NCBI GenBank assembly: GCA_963773765.1
Contig: CAVZCC010000001.1
Span: forward strand, 248,001 to 312,000
Origin: CAVZCC01 sp963773765
Lineage (GTDB): Bacteria; Actinomycetota; Acidimicrobiia; Acidimicrobiales; Microtrichaceae
Direction: 5' to 3'
Length of the DNA stretch: 64,000 bases
The position numbers and the translations under genes were made by a program. The notes beneath the pieces were generated by a model. That model was not told the origin of the DNA and did not search any database. It saw nothing but the letters and a program-made list of their open reading frames with translations. Below, piece by piece: positions 36,381 to 44,546 of the stretch (position 1 is the first letter of the stretch; every line of letters begins with the position of its first letter).

Positions 36381-37649
36381 TCAGGGGGCGAGCCGGCGGA
36401 AGGCGGCGCGGACCAGGTCGTCGGTGAGGCTGTCCGGCTCGACCGCGGACGACGACGTGGCGAGCCAGTGCCCGTCGGCGGCCTGGGCCAGCGCGGGCAC
36501 GACCCCGCCCCGTCCCCCCAGGACCGCGGTGTCCAGGGTGCGGGCAGCCGGCCAGGTCAGCATCAGCACGGGGGCGAGGCGACCCGCCTCGTCGTCGTCG
36601 GCCCGCAACACCCGGAGCGCGGTCCGGGCCACGTCGGCCTCGACCCGGAGCTGGTCCACCCACGGCTGCACGTCATGGCCCCAGCCCCCGTCGTCACAGC
36701 CGGCCGCCTGCTCCAGCCAGGCGTCGAGCGCGTCCGCTGCGCCGGCGTCGGCCACGGTCGTGCCGTCGGCGGACAGGGCCCGGTCGGCGAGGTCACGGGG
36801 GTGGGCGCCGTCACACCCCTGGGCCAGCACCCGGGCCGGGCCCAACGCCGCGGCCCACGCCTCGGTCGGGTCGTCCCCCCGCAGCCAGGCCGCGGCGGAC
36901 AGCAACGGCGGGACCGAGGCACGGGCCTGCACCATGGGGTTGGCCAGGTAGCCCTCGATGTGGTCGGGCAGGTCCTCGTCGCGTCCCCGCAGCGGCCCGC
37001 AGGACAGGCGGTCGGCCATGAGGGCGTCGTTGACCGGGGTGTTGTCCCACAACAGGGGCCGGCGGCCGTCCATGGCGTCGGCCCAGGCCCGTGCGTCGGC
37101 CGAGGTGATGGAGCGGTTGACCACCTTGGGGCCCGTCCACCCGATGGCCACCTCCAGGGGGACGTGCCGGGCCAGCGCGTCCAGGTAGGGGGTGCGGTCG
37201 GTGCCGGTGTAGTGCAGCGGCACCATGAACAGCTCCACCTCGGCCGGGAGCGCGTCGCGGAGCCACAGGGTCAGCTCGGCGTGGCGCGTGCCGATCCCCT
37301 CCGCCGGGGGCAGGTCGTCCAGCAGCAGGCCGACCAGGGTCACCCCGACGTCCAGGACCTGGTCGATCTTGCCCAGCAGGGCGGCACGGTCGTCGTGGGA
37401 GTCGGTGTCGATGCTCAGGCCGGGGGAGAGGGAGAAGCCGACCCGCAGGGTGTCGTCCTCGACCAGGGCGGCGAAGTCCTCCAGCACGCCGGGCGGGTAG
37501 GGCTCACGCCACCGGTCCCGGTGCAGGGGGTCGTCCTTGGGGGCGTACACGTAGGTGTCCATGCCGGCGTCGGCCAGCACCGAGCACAGCTCCCGGCGGA
37601 GGTCCCAGCCCCACGGCGGCCCGTAGAAGCCCTCGATGATTCCGCGCAC
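36381..37649 (-). CDS. GH84 beta-N-acetylglucosaminidase (O-GlcNAcase-like)
   Basis: This intact protein of 422 residues is a GH84 catalytic domain. The N-terminal VRGIIEGFYGPPWGWDLRRE and MDTYVYAPKDDPLHRDRWRE are the family signatures, and GVTLVGLLLDDLPP carries the adjacent catalytic Asp pair used in substrate-assisted catalysis. LFMVPLHYTGTDRTPYLDAL and IGWTGPKVVNRSITSADA are also characteristic. No signal peptide or carbohydrate-binding module is visible, so it is a compact, probably cytoplasmic enzyme acting on GlcNAc-containing sugars. GTG 37649 follows a GGAAGGAG site. Such a minimal form is less common than the large secreted hexosaminidases. Confidence 0.88.
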   Translation of the reverse strand: MRGIIEGFYGPPWGWDLRRELCSVLADAGMDTYVYAPKDDPLHRDRWREPYPPGVLEDFAALVEDDTLRVGFSLSPGLSIDTDSHDDRAALLGKIDQVLDVGVTLVGLLLDDLPPAEGIGTRHAELTLWLRDALPAEVELFMVPLHYTGTDRTPYLDALARHVPLEVAIGWTGPKVVNRSITSADARAWADAMDGRRPLLWDNTPVNDALMADRLSCGPLRGRDEDLPDHIEGYLANPMVQARASVPPLLSAAAWLRGDDPTEAWAAALGPARVLAQGCDGAHPRDLADRALSADGTTVADAGAADALDAWLEQAAGCDDGGWGHDVQPWVDQLRVEADVARTALRVLRADDDEAGRLAPVLMLTWPAARTLDTAVLGGRGGVVPALAQAADGHWLATSSSAVEPDSLTDDLVRAAFRRLAP

Positions 37650-37698
37650 CCGGTCTCCTTCCCGCGGGGCCGTCTTCGGCGCGACGTCGCCCGTTGCC

Positions 37699-37704
37699 TA
37701 GGGT
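37699..37704 (+). promoter_or_regulatory. -10 box, leaderless promoter of ADP-forming acyl-CoA synthetase genes
   Basis: TAGGGT is 7 nt before ATG 37712. Confidence 0.5.
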
Positions 37705-37711
37705 TCCGAGC

Positions 37712-38369
37712 ATGTCACACACACTTTCGGAGGCCGCGTCCAAGGCGCTGCTGGGGGGTTGCGGGGTGCCGGTCGCCCCGGAACGCCTGGTGGACACCCC
37801 GGCCGCCGCGTCGGAGGCCGCCGCGGAGTTCGGCTATCCGGTGGTGGCCAAGCTGTGCGGGGACCACGTGGCCCACAAGACCGAGCGGGGCCTGGTGCGG
37901 CTGAACCTGGCCGACGCCCCGGCGGTGGAGGCCGCCACCGCGGACCTCCTGGCCGCCGCCCGGCCGGAGGACGCCGTCACGGGGGTGCTGGTGGCACCGA
38001 TGGTCTCCGGCTCCCGGGAGCTCATCGCCGGGCTGGCCACCGACCCGCAGTTCGGCACCACCATCCTGCTGGGCGTGGGGGGCGTGCTGGCCGAGGCCGT
38101 GGCCGACGTCTCGGTGCGGCTGGTGCCCATCACCGGCGCTGGACGCGGAGGAGATGATCGAGGACCTGTCCTCCCAGGCCCTGCTCGGCGAGTTCCGGGG
38201 TGAGCCACCGGTCGACCGTGGCGCGCTGGTGGAGGTCCTGGTCGGCCTGTCCGCCGCGGCGGAGGCCACGCCCGGCCTGGTGTCGGCCGACCTCAACCCG
38301 CTGATCGTCCACGACGGCCGCCCGGTGGCCGTCGACGCCCTGGTGGAGCTGGCGGGGGACCCGTCATGA
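37712..38369 (+). CDS. ADP-forming acyl-CoA synthetase, ATP-grasp (beta-type) subunit (one frameshift)
   Basis: This ATP-grasp subunit of about 218 residues belongs to an NDP-forming acyl-CoA synthetase (acetate-CoA ligase, ADP-forming). It has SEAASKALLGGCGVPVAPER, EFGYPVVAKLCGDHVAHKTE (ATP-grasp Lys and the HKT motif), GVLVAPMVSGSRELIAGLAT and the ending SADLNPLIVHDGRPVAVDAL (Asp-x-Asn-Pro metal/nucleotide motif). One inserted G at 38138 (ggc|G|ctg) breaks the frame. Its stop overlaps the next ATG (ATGA at 38366), coupling it to the CoA-binding subunit. Together they make ATP from acyl-CoA or run in reverse. Confidence 0.87.
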
Positions 38370-39864
38370 GTGCACCGACCCCGGCGCCGACGACCGAGCA
38401 GTTCCTGGCGCTGTTCGAGCCCCGAGGCATCGTGGTGGCCGGGGCCTCGACCCACCCCGGCAAGTTCGGCTTCGTCAGCCTCCACAACGTGCTGGCCTCC
38501 GGGTACACCGGCAGGGTGTTCGCCACCAACCTGGAGGGCACGCCGGTCCTGGGCGTGGACACGCTGCGCTCGCTGGACGAGCTGCCGGAGGGCGAGGCCG
38601 ACCTCGTCTTCGTGTGCACGCCCAAGGCCGCCAACCCGGACCTGCTGCGCACGGCGGCGTCCAAGGGGATCCGCGCCGCGTTCCTGACGTCGGCCGGCTA
38701 CGGCGAGTCCGGCGAGGCCGGCCGCCGGGACGAGGACGAGCTGATCGCCCTGTGCCGGGAGCTCGGCATCCTGCTGGTCGGCCCCAACGGCCAGGGCGTG
38801 GTGTCCACGCCGTCGCACCTGTGCGCCCAGATCGTGGCGCCGTACCCGCCGGCCGGCACCATCGGCGTGGCCAGCCAGAGCGGGAACTTCGTGTCCAGCT
38901 TCATGAACTGGTCCTGCGCCACCGGGGTCGGCATCTCCCGGGCGGTGTCGGCCGGCAACGCGGCCGCCACCGGCGTGACCGATGTGCTGCGCTACTACGC
39001 CGGGGACCCGGCCACGTCCGTGGGCCTGGCCTACATCGAGGGCATCACCGACGGCCGGGACGTCGCGGACGCACTGCGGGAGGCCGCGGCCGCCATGCCG
39101 GTCGTGGTGATGAAGGGCGGCGCCACCGCAGGCGGGGCCCGGGCCGCGGCCAGTCACACCGGGTCGCTGGCCACCGACGACCGCACCTTCGACGGGATGT
39201 GCCGTCAGGCGGGGGTGACCCGGGCCGCGACGGTGGAGGAGGCGTTCGAGGCCGCGGCCACCTTCGCCACCCAGCCCCTGCCGACCGGCAACCGCGTGGT
39301 GGTCATGACCACCGCCGGAGGCTGGGGCGTGGTCACCGCGGACGCGATCACCCGCCATCCGGACCTGGAGCTTGCCGCCCTGCCCGAGGACCTGCGCGAC
39401 GCGATCGACACCAAGCTCCCGCCCCGGTGGAGCCGCAACAACCCGGTCGACCTGGCCGGCGGCGAGACCCGGGACACCATCCCGGAGGTCATGGAGCTGA
39501 TCGCGGCCCACCCCGACGTGGACGCCATCGTGTACCTGGGCCTCGGCATCCAGTCGAACCAGGCCCGGATGCTGCGCGACGGTCCGCTTCCACCCCGACC
39601 ACGGCATCGAGCGCATCGTCGCCTACCACGAGCGCCAGGACGCCCGCTTCGCCCAGGCCGCCGCACGACATCTCGGTGGCCACCGGCAAGCCCATCCTCA
39701 CCGCCACGGAGCTGGCCGTGGCGTTCCCGGACAACCCCGGACCGGCGACGGTGCGGGCCACCGGACGGCTCTGCTACGCCTCCGCGGACCGGGCCGTCGC
39801 GGCGTTGGGTCACCTGTGGCGACGCAGCCGGTACCGCCAGCGGCGGGGCCTGCCCCTGACATGA
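38366..39864 (+). CDS. ADP-forming acyl-CoA synthetase, CoA-binding (alpha-type) subunit (two frameshifts)
   Basis: This subunit of about 498 residues has a CoA-binding Rossmann domain (EPRGIVVAGASTHPGKFGFV, GYTGRVFATNLEGTPVLG) and a succinyl-CoA-ligase-like half with LLVGPNGQGVVSTPSHLC, IGVASQSGNFVSSFMNWS and the phospho-His motif AAASHTGSLATDDRTFDGMC. Insertions at 39584 (ggt|C|cgc) and 39663 (gcc|G|cac) are the only breaks. The last 100 residues pair with the ATP-grasp subunit in other members. The acyl substrate is not determined. Its stop overlaps the dacB ATG. Confidence 0.87.
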
Positions 39865-41418
39865 CCGACGGACCCGACCCCCTGTCCGACGAGGTCGTCG
39901 CGCCCGTGGTGCGGGCCAGGCACCGGGCCGCCGCCGACCGGCCCGGTGGCGGTGTCACCACCTCCACGGGTGGCCGGCACCGCGGCCGGTGGCTCGTCGC
40001 GGCCGGCGTGCTGGCGGTGCTCGGCCTGGCGGTGGGCGCCGCCGCGTTCGTGTTCCCGGAGCAGACCGCGGTGGCCGACGGCACCGGGCCGGACCTGGTG
40101 GCATCCACGCCGGTCCTGTCGGTGCGGCGGGCCCCGGAGCTGCTGGCCCGGCCGGTGGCGGCCCGGAACCTGCAGGCCGCCGTGGCCCCCGTGCTGGCCA
40201 GGTTCCCGGCGGACGCCTGTGTGGAGGTCGCCGACGGGACCACCGCCCTGGTGGCCCAGCAGGACACCGTCCCGCTGGCCCCTGCGTCCAACATGAAGCT
40301 GCTGACCGCGGCCGCCGCACTGGACGTCCTGGGCCCGGACACACGGCTGAGCACCCGCTTCGCCGCGGCGGCAGCACCGGTGGGCGGGACGGTGGCGGGG
40401 GACCTGTTCGTGGTGGGTGGCGGTGACCCGCTGCTGACCACCGACACGTACGCGGCCCGCCAGACCAACGGTGTCCCCCCGGCCACGGACCTGGAGGCGG
40501 TGGCCGACCAGCTGGTGGCGGCCGGCGTGACGCGCGATCACCGGCTCCGTCGTCGGCGACGGGACCCGCTACGACGACCAGCGGGTCGTCGCGTCGTGGC
40601 CCGACCGCTTCGTGGGCCAGGGCGTGGTGGGCAACCTGGGGGGCCTGGTGGCGAACGACGCCTGGACGGTGGACCCGGTCACACCGGGCGGCCCGACCGG
40701 TGCGCCGGCGCCGGACCCGGCCGCCCACGCCGCCGCCGTGCTCACCTCCCTCCTGCAGGCCCGGGGCGTGCAGGTGGACGGCGCCCCGCGCTCGGGCACC
40801 GCCCCGGCCGGGGCGGTGACGGTCCTGGACGTGCCCTCGCTCACGGTGGCCGAGCTGGTGGGGGAGACCCTGGCCTTCTCGGACAACACCTCCGCCGAGC
40901 TGCTGCTCAAGGAGATGGGCCGGGCATCGGGCGGAGCCGGCAGCACCCAGGCCGGCACCGCGGCGGTGCAGCGGTGGCTGGAGGCGAACGGACTGCCCAC
41001 CGAGGGTGTCGTGCTGGTGGACGGATCCGGCCTCTCGGACCAGAACCGGGTGACCTGCTCACTGCTCGGCGACGTCCTCCGCGCCGGTGGCCCGGACGGC
41101 ACCCTGGCCCAGGGCCTGGCCCGGCCGGGTCGGCCCGGCACGCTGGAGGACCGCCTGACCGGGGACGACCTGCGGGACCGGGTGCGGGCCAAGACGGGCA
41201 CGCTGCGCAACGTCACCGCGCTGTCCGGATGGCTGGACACGGTGCCGGGCCGGCGCCTGCAGTTCGCCATGGTGCAGAACACCGGCGGACGGGAGGTGCA
41301 GGCCGCGGACACCGCGGTCCAGGGCGACCTGCTGCGGGCGCTGCTCGCCTACCCCCAGGCGCCGCCGTCCGAGCAGCTGGTGCCGACCGCGCCGGTCGCC
41401 CCTGCCGGGGGAGACTGA
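39861..41418 (+). CDS. dacB: D-alanyl-D-alanine carboxypeptidase/endopeptidase, PBP4 family S13 (one frameshift)
   Basis: This penicillin-binding protein of peptidase family S13 has about 518 residues. A cytoplasmic head, one N-terminal membrane helix (about residues 48-68, RWLVAAGVLAVLGLAVGAAA) and an extracytoplasmic catalytic domain are visible. Active-site motifs are PASNMKLL (Ser143-x-x-Lys146), SDNTSAELLLKEMG (SxN) and RAKTGTLRNVTALSGWLD (KTG). It trims or cleaves peptidoglycan cross-links at the cell wall. One inserted G at 40536 (cgc|G|atc) breaks the frame. It begins in the stop of the acyl-CoA synthetase gene (ATGA). Confidence 0.9.
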
Positions 41419-41422
41419 ACCC

Positions 41423-42103
41423 ATGGCCGGCCCGATGCCCATGTTCCCGCTGGGGTCGGTCCTGCTGCCGAGCATGGTCCTGCCGCTGCACGTCTTCGAG
41501 CCCCGGTACCGCCAACTGGTGGAGGACGTCCTGGACGCCGACGAGCCCGAGTTCGGCGTGACGCTGATCGAGCGGGGCAGCGAGGTCGGCGGCGGCGACA
41601 TCCGTGCCATGGTCGGCTGCGTGGCCCGGGTGCTGGAGGCGGGCCGGACCGACGACGGCCGATGGGCGTTGGTCACCGTCGGGACCCGGCGCATCAGGGT
41701 CCGCGAGTGGCGACCGGACCACCCCTACCCCCTGGCCGTGGTGGAGGACTGGCCCGACGACGGGGGGCCGGACCAGGCGGTCGAGGACGCCGACGCCCTG
41801 GACGCGGTGGAGGCGCGGCTCCGACGGGTCGCGGCGCTGGCCAGCGAGCTGGGCGGGCCGGGACTCCCCGGCGACGTGGAGTTCAGCGACGACCCGGGCC
41901 TGCGCACGTTCCAGTTCGGCGTCCTCGCACCGCTCGGCCCCCTCGACCGGCTGCACGTCCTGTCCGCCGTGGGGCCCCGGCACCGGCTGGAGCTGGTGGA
42001 CGGGATGCTGGTCGAGCAGGAGGAGCTCCTCCGGGCCCAGCTGGCCTTCGGCGGGGGTGAGGGCCCCGTCGGGCCGGACGGGTCGGACGGCCCCCGGCCG
42101 TGA
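41423..42103 (+). CDS. Lon substrate-binding-domain (LAN) protein
   Basis: This intact protein of 226 residues is a stand-alone Lon N-terminal-like (LON/PUA) domain. MFPLGSVLLPSMVLPLHVFE followed by PRYRQLVEDVLDADEPEFGV is the family signature, and DIRAMVGCVARVLEAGRTDD fits the next strands. It lacks the AAA and protease domains of Lon, as in many bacteria where such a protein is of unknown role. It follows dacB by 4 nt and is probably in the same operon. Confidence 0.87.
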   Translation: MAGPMPMFPLGSVLLPSMVLPLHVFEPRYRQLVEDVLDADEPEFGVTLIERGSEVGGGDIRAMVGCVARVLEAGRTDDGRWALVTVGTRRIRVREWRPDHPYPLAVVEDWPDDGGPDQAVEDADALDAVEARLRRVAALASELGGPGLPGDVEFSDDPGLRTFQFGVLAPLGPLDRLHVLSAVGPRHRLELVDGMLVEQEELLRAQLAFGGGEGPVGPDGSDGPRP

Positions 42104-42140
42104 GGGTGCTACAAAGGAGCGCCGACACAGGAGGTTGCCC

Positions 42141-42521
42141 GTGGCCGCTCAACCGACCCGGACCCGACCGTGGTCCGCTCCACCACAAGCCAAGGGACCG
42201 GCGGTCCAGGTCACGGAGCTCAAGGACCTGGTCGTCTCCTACGCCAAGCAGGAGACCGTCGACCCCCTCAAGACCCTGGGCAGCTACATGGGCTACGGGT
42301 TGGCGGGGTCGGTGTGCATCGGGGCCGGCATCTCGCTCCTCCTCCTGGCCCTGCTGCGGGGGTTGCAGCAGATCGAGGTCTTCAACGACCCGGCCGAGCT
42401 GGACGGCGGCACGTTCTCGTGGGCGCCGTACTTCATCGTCATGCTGGTGGGGCTGGTGATCGCCGGCCTGTTCCTGCGCACGCTGTACAAGATGACCCAG
42501 AAGCAGGGGATGACCCGATGA
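42141..42521 (+). CDS. Holin-superfamily-III-like small membrane protein
   Basis: This intact protein of 126 residues has two membrane helices (YGLAGSVCIGAGISLLLLAL and PYFIVMLVGLVIAGLFLRTL) behind a soluble N-terminus containing VTELKDLVVSYAKQETVDPL. The layout resembles the actinobacterial Holin-X/DUF group of small membrane proteins, which are usually not phage genes. GTG 42141 has an AGGAGGT site 8 nt before. It overlaps the next gene as ATGA. Confidence 0.7.
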   Translation: MAAQPTRTRPWSAPPQAKGPAVQVTELKDLVVSYAKQETVDPLKTLGSYMGYGLAGSVCIGAGISLLLLALLRGLQQIEVFNDPAELDGGTFSWAPYFIVMLVGLVIAGLFLRTLYKMTQKQGMTR

Positions 42522-42736
42522 GCACCCGTTCCAACCCGACGACCATCTCCCGTGACGACATCAAGTCCAAGCTGGGCGAGATCCAGGGCGAGGCCCAGGA
42601 CCAGGTGGAGGGGGCCAAGAACCAGATCCTGGCCGCCGGCGTCCTGATCGGGTTGCTGATCCTGGTCGTGGCGTTCCTGCTGGGCCGTCGCGGCGGCAGG
42701 CGCTCCTCGGCCGTCATCGAGGTCCGCCGCGCCTGA
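42518..42736 (+). CDS. Small single-helix membrane protein
   Basis: This 72-residue protein has a polar helical head (DDIKSKLGEIQGEAQDQVEG) and one C-terminal membrane helix (ILAAGVLIGLLILVVAFLLG) followed by basic residues (RRGGRR) that would stay in the cytoplasm. It overlaps the preceding gene (ATGA) and is followed after one base by the next, so it belongs to a small operon of envelope proteins. I do not recognise the family. Confidence 0.7.
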   Translation: MSTRSNPTTISRDDIKSKLGEIQGEAQDQVEGAKNQILAAGVLIGLLILVVAFLLGRRGGRRSSAVIEVRRA

Positions 42737-42737
42737 C

Positions 42738-43303
42738 GTGGCCCCCTCCATGTGGCAGTCCCTGTGGGCCAACGCCCTGTCCAGGCTGTTCGGCGACGGC
42801 CTCGGCGCCGACATCGCGGGTCGCGCGTCGGTGTACCTGGCCGACGAGGTCCGCAGGTCGCTGGACAAGGAACCGGAGCGGCTCACCACGGTCCGCCTCC
42901 GGCCCGGCGAGTCCTACACCGTCATCGCCCGGCCGCCCGCCACCCGTGAGGAACGGCGCCTGGCCGCGGCCAAGGCCAGGCTCCAGGCCCGCGACGACCA
43001 CCTGAGCCGTCCCACCCGGCGCCAGTTGCGCACGGCGCGCAAGCTCCGGACGCCGCCCAACGTCGCCTGGACCGTCGCCGCCCCGGCGGGCGCCGGTACG
43101 CCAGGGCCGTCCGGGCCGAGTCCGAGCGGGCCCGGGCCTTCGACGAGGTCATGGCGCCCACGCGGCGCCAGGCGCCGTGCCCACGCCGACCTGGAGTCGG
43201 TCACCCGGCGCCTGGACGACTCACGGGACGCGATCCCTGCGCCGGGCCCGGGCCGGCGTGAGGCGCCGGCCCCGCCGGGAGCGGTCCCGCTGTCTACGAC
43301 TGA
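42738..43303 (+). CDS. Hypothetical basic protein (frameshifted)
   Basis: The first 110 residues read cleanly: WQSLWANALSRLFGDGLGAD, VYLADEVRRSLDKEPERLTT then VRLRPGESYTVIARPPATRE. Later it becomes a basic, helical stretch (RARAFDEVMAPTRRQARAHA) whose frame changes two or three times. I place the end at TGA 43301-43303 (tail GPAVYD), which is a guess from one of the frames. No domain is recognised. It follows the small membrane protein by one base, so it is probably in the same transcript and may act at the membrane. Confidence 0.5.
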
Positions 43304-43353
43304 GGCAGTTGCCCGCGCACGACGCGAAGTGCTTCCGCGGCGCGTCGTCCTCC

Positions 43354-43565
43354 ATGATGGACGGCGTGCTCGTCCGCCTGCGCAATCCGACCCGCGAGGT
43401 GGACATGGCCGCGCCCGTGCTGGTGTCGGTGCTGTTGGACCGCCTGGAGCATCAACCGGGAGTCGGTCCTGGTGGTGCGCAACGGCACGATCGTCCCCGG
43501 CGACGAGCGCCTGGAGCCCGACCGACGTGGTCGAGGTCCGGCCCGTGATCTCCGGGGGCGCGTGA
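43354..43565 (+). CDS. TtuB/ThiS-like sulfur carrier protein (frameshifted)
   Basis: This beta-grasp sulfur carrier of about 70 residues resembles TtuB/MoaD/ThiS. It reads MDGVLVRLRNPTREVDMAAP, VLVSVLLDRL, INRESVLVVRNGTIVPGDER and LEPTDVVEVRPVISGGA. The ending VISGG is the thiocarboxylation site, but one extra Ala follows it in this sequence. Two breaks (about 43451 and 43519) are consistent with the +1 insertion pattern. It lies 15 bp upstream of TtuA, matching the TtuB-TtuA pair that thiolates tRNA position 54. The exact start (ATG 43354 or 43357) is uncertain. Confidence 0.72.
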
Positions 43566-43580
43566 TGAGGGGGGGCCCGC

Positions 43581-44546
43581 ATGAAGTGCACCGTCTGCCG
43601 GGGCCCGGCCGTCATCGACCTCCGGCGCCACAACTCCAACTTCTGCCCGGACCACTTCACCAAGTTCTGCCGTGACCAGGTCGACCGGGCCATCGACGAC
43701 TTCGACATGATCGCCCCGGGCGACCGGGTGCTGGTCGCCGTGTCGGGCGGCAAGGACTCGCTCGCGGTGTGGGACATCCTGCTGGACCTCGGCTACGCAG
43801 GCCGACGGCCTCTACATCGGCCTGGGCATCGGCGACTACAGCGACACCTCCGGCCACCACGCCCGTCGCTACGCCGAGCAGCGGGGCGCCACCCTGATCG
43901 AGGTCGACCTCCCCGGGGAGTACGGCTACGACATCCCGACCGGCTCCCGGGCCGCCCGGCGGGCGCCGTGCTCCGCCTGCGGGCTGTCCAAGCGCCACCT
44001 GTTCGACAAGGCGGCGCCGCGACGGCGGCTACGACGTGCTGGTCACCGGCCACAACCTCGACGACGAGGCCGCGGTGCTGTTCGGCAACGTGCTGCACTG
44101 GCAGACCGAGTACCTGGGCCGCCAGCGCCCGGTGCTGCCCGCCCGGGACGGGTTCCCCCGCAAGGTCAAGCCGCTGGTGCGCCTCGTCGGAGCGGGAGAT
44201 GGCCGCCTACTGCATCGTGGTCGGCATCGACTACCTCGTCGACGAGTGCCCCATGGCCGCCGGCAACAAGCACCTCGGGTACAAGGAGGCGCTGAACGCA
44301 GATCGAGGTGCAGTCACCCGGCTCCAAGGCCGACTTCTACTTCGGCTTCCTGCGCCGGGCCGCCGACCGCTTCGAGGCGGAGGCGGAGGAGGAACGGGAG
44401 GCGCTGCGGGCGTGCGACCGCTGCGGGGCCCCCACCCCGGCCGAGGTGTGCGCCTTCTGTCGCCTGGCGGAACGGGCATCCGACGGCGCCAGCCGGTGGA
44501 GATCGCGCCGCGAGGCCAACACTCGACAGACACACCGACCACGTGA
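43581..44546 (+). CDS. ttuA: tRNA 2-thiolation enzyme, TtuA/NcsA family (frameshifted)
   Basis: This PP-loop tRNA thiolase activates a uridine as its adenylate and inserts sulfur from a thiocarboxylated carrier. In order it has an N-terminal zinc finger (CTVCRGPAVIDLRRHNSNFC then PDHFTKFC), the PP-loop RVLVAVSGGKDSLAVW, cluster cysteines in APCSACGLSKRH and DECPMAAGNK (three Cys for a 4Fe-4S cluster, as in TtuA), and a C-terminal zinc finger CDRCGAPTPAEVCAFC. The two zinc fingers separate it from TtcA. Inserted bases near 43800, 44025, 44190 and 44300 break the frame. Its stop overlaps the trmI start (GTGA). The target is probably U54 of tRNA. Confidence 0.88.
   Translation: MKCTVCRGPAVIDLRRHNSNFCPDHFTKFCRDQVDRAIDDFDMIAPGDRVLVAVSGGKDSLAVWDILLDLGYAGRRPLHRPGHRRLQRHLRPPRPSLRRAAGRHPDRGRPPRGVRLRHPDRLPGRPAGAVLRLRAVQAPPVRQGGAATAATTCWSPATTSTTRPRCCSATCCTGRPSTWAASARCCPPGTGSPARSSRWCASSEREMAAYCIVVGIDYLVDECPMAAGNKHLGYKEALNADRGAVTRLQGRLLLRLPAPGRRPLRGGGGGGTGGAAGVRPLRGPHPGRGVRLLSPGGTGIRRRQPVEIAPRGQHSTDTPTT

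Noticed and set aside
42141..42521. Prophage remnant based on the holin-like protein
   Set aside because: There is no endolysin, integrase or structural gene nearby, and this small membrane family is common in actinobacterial housekeeping regions.
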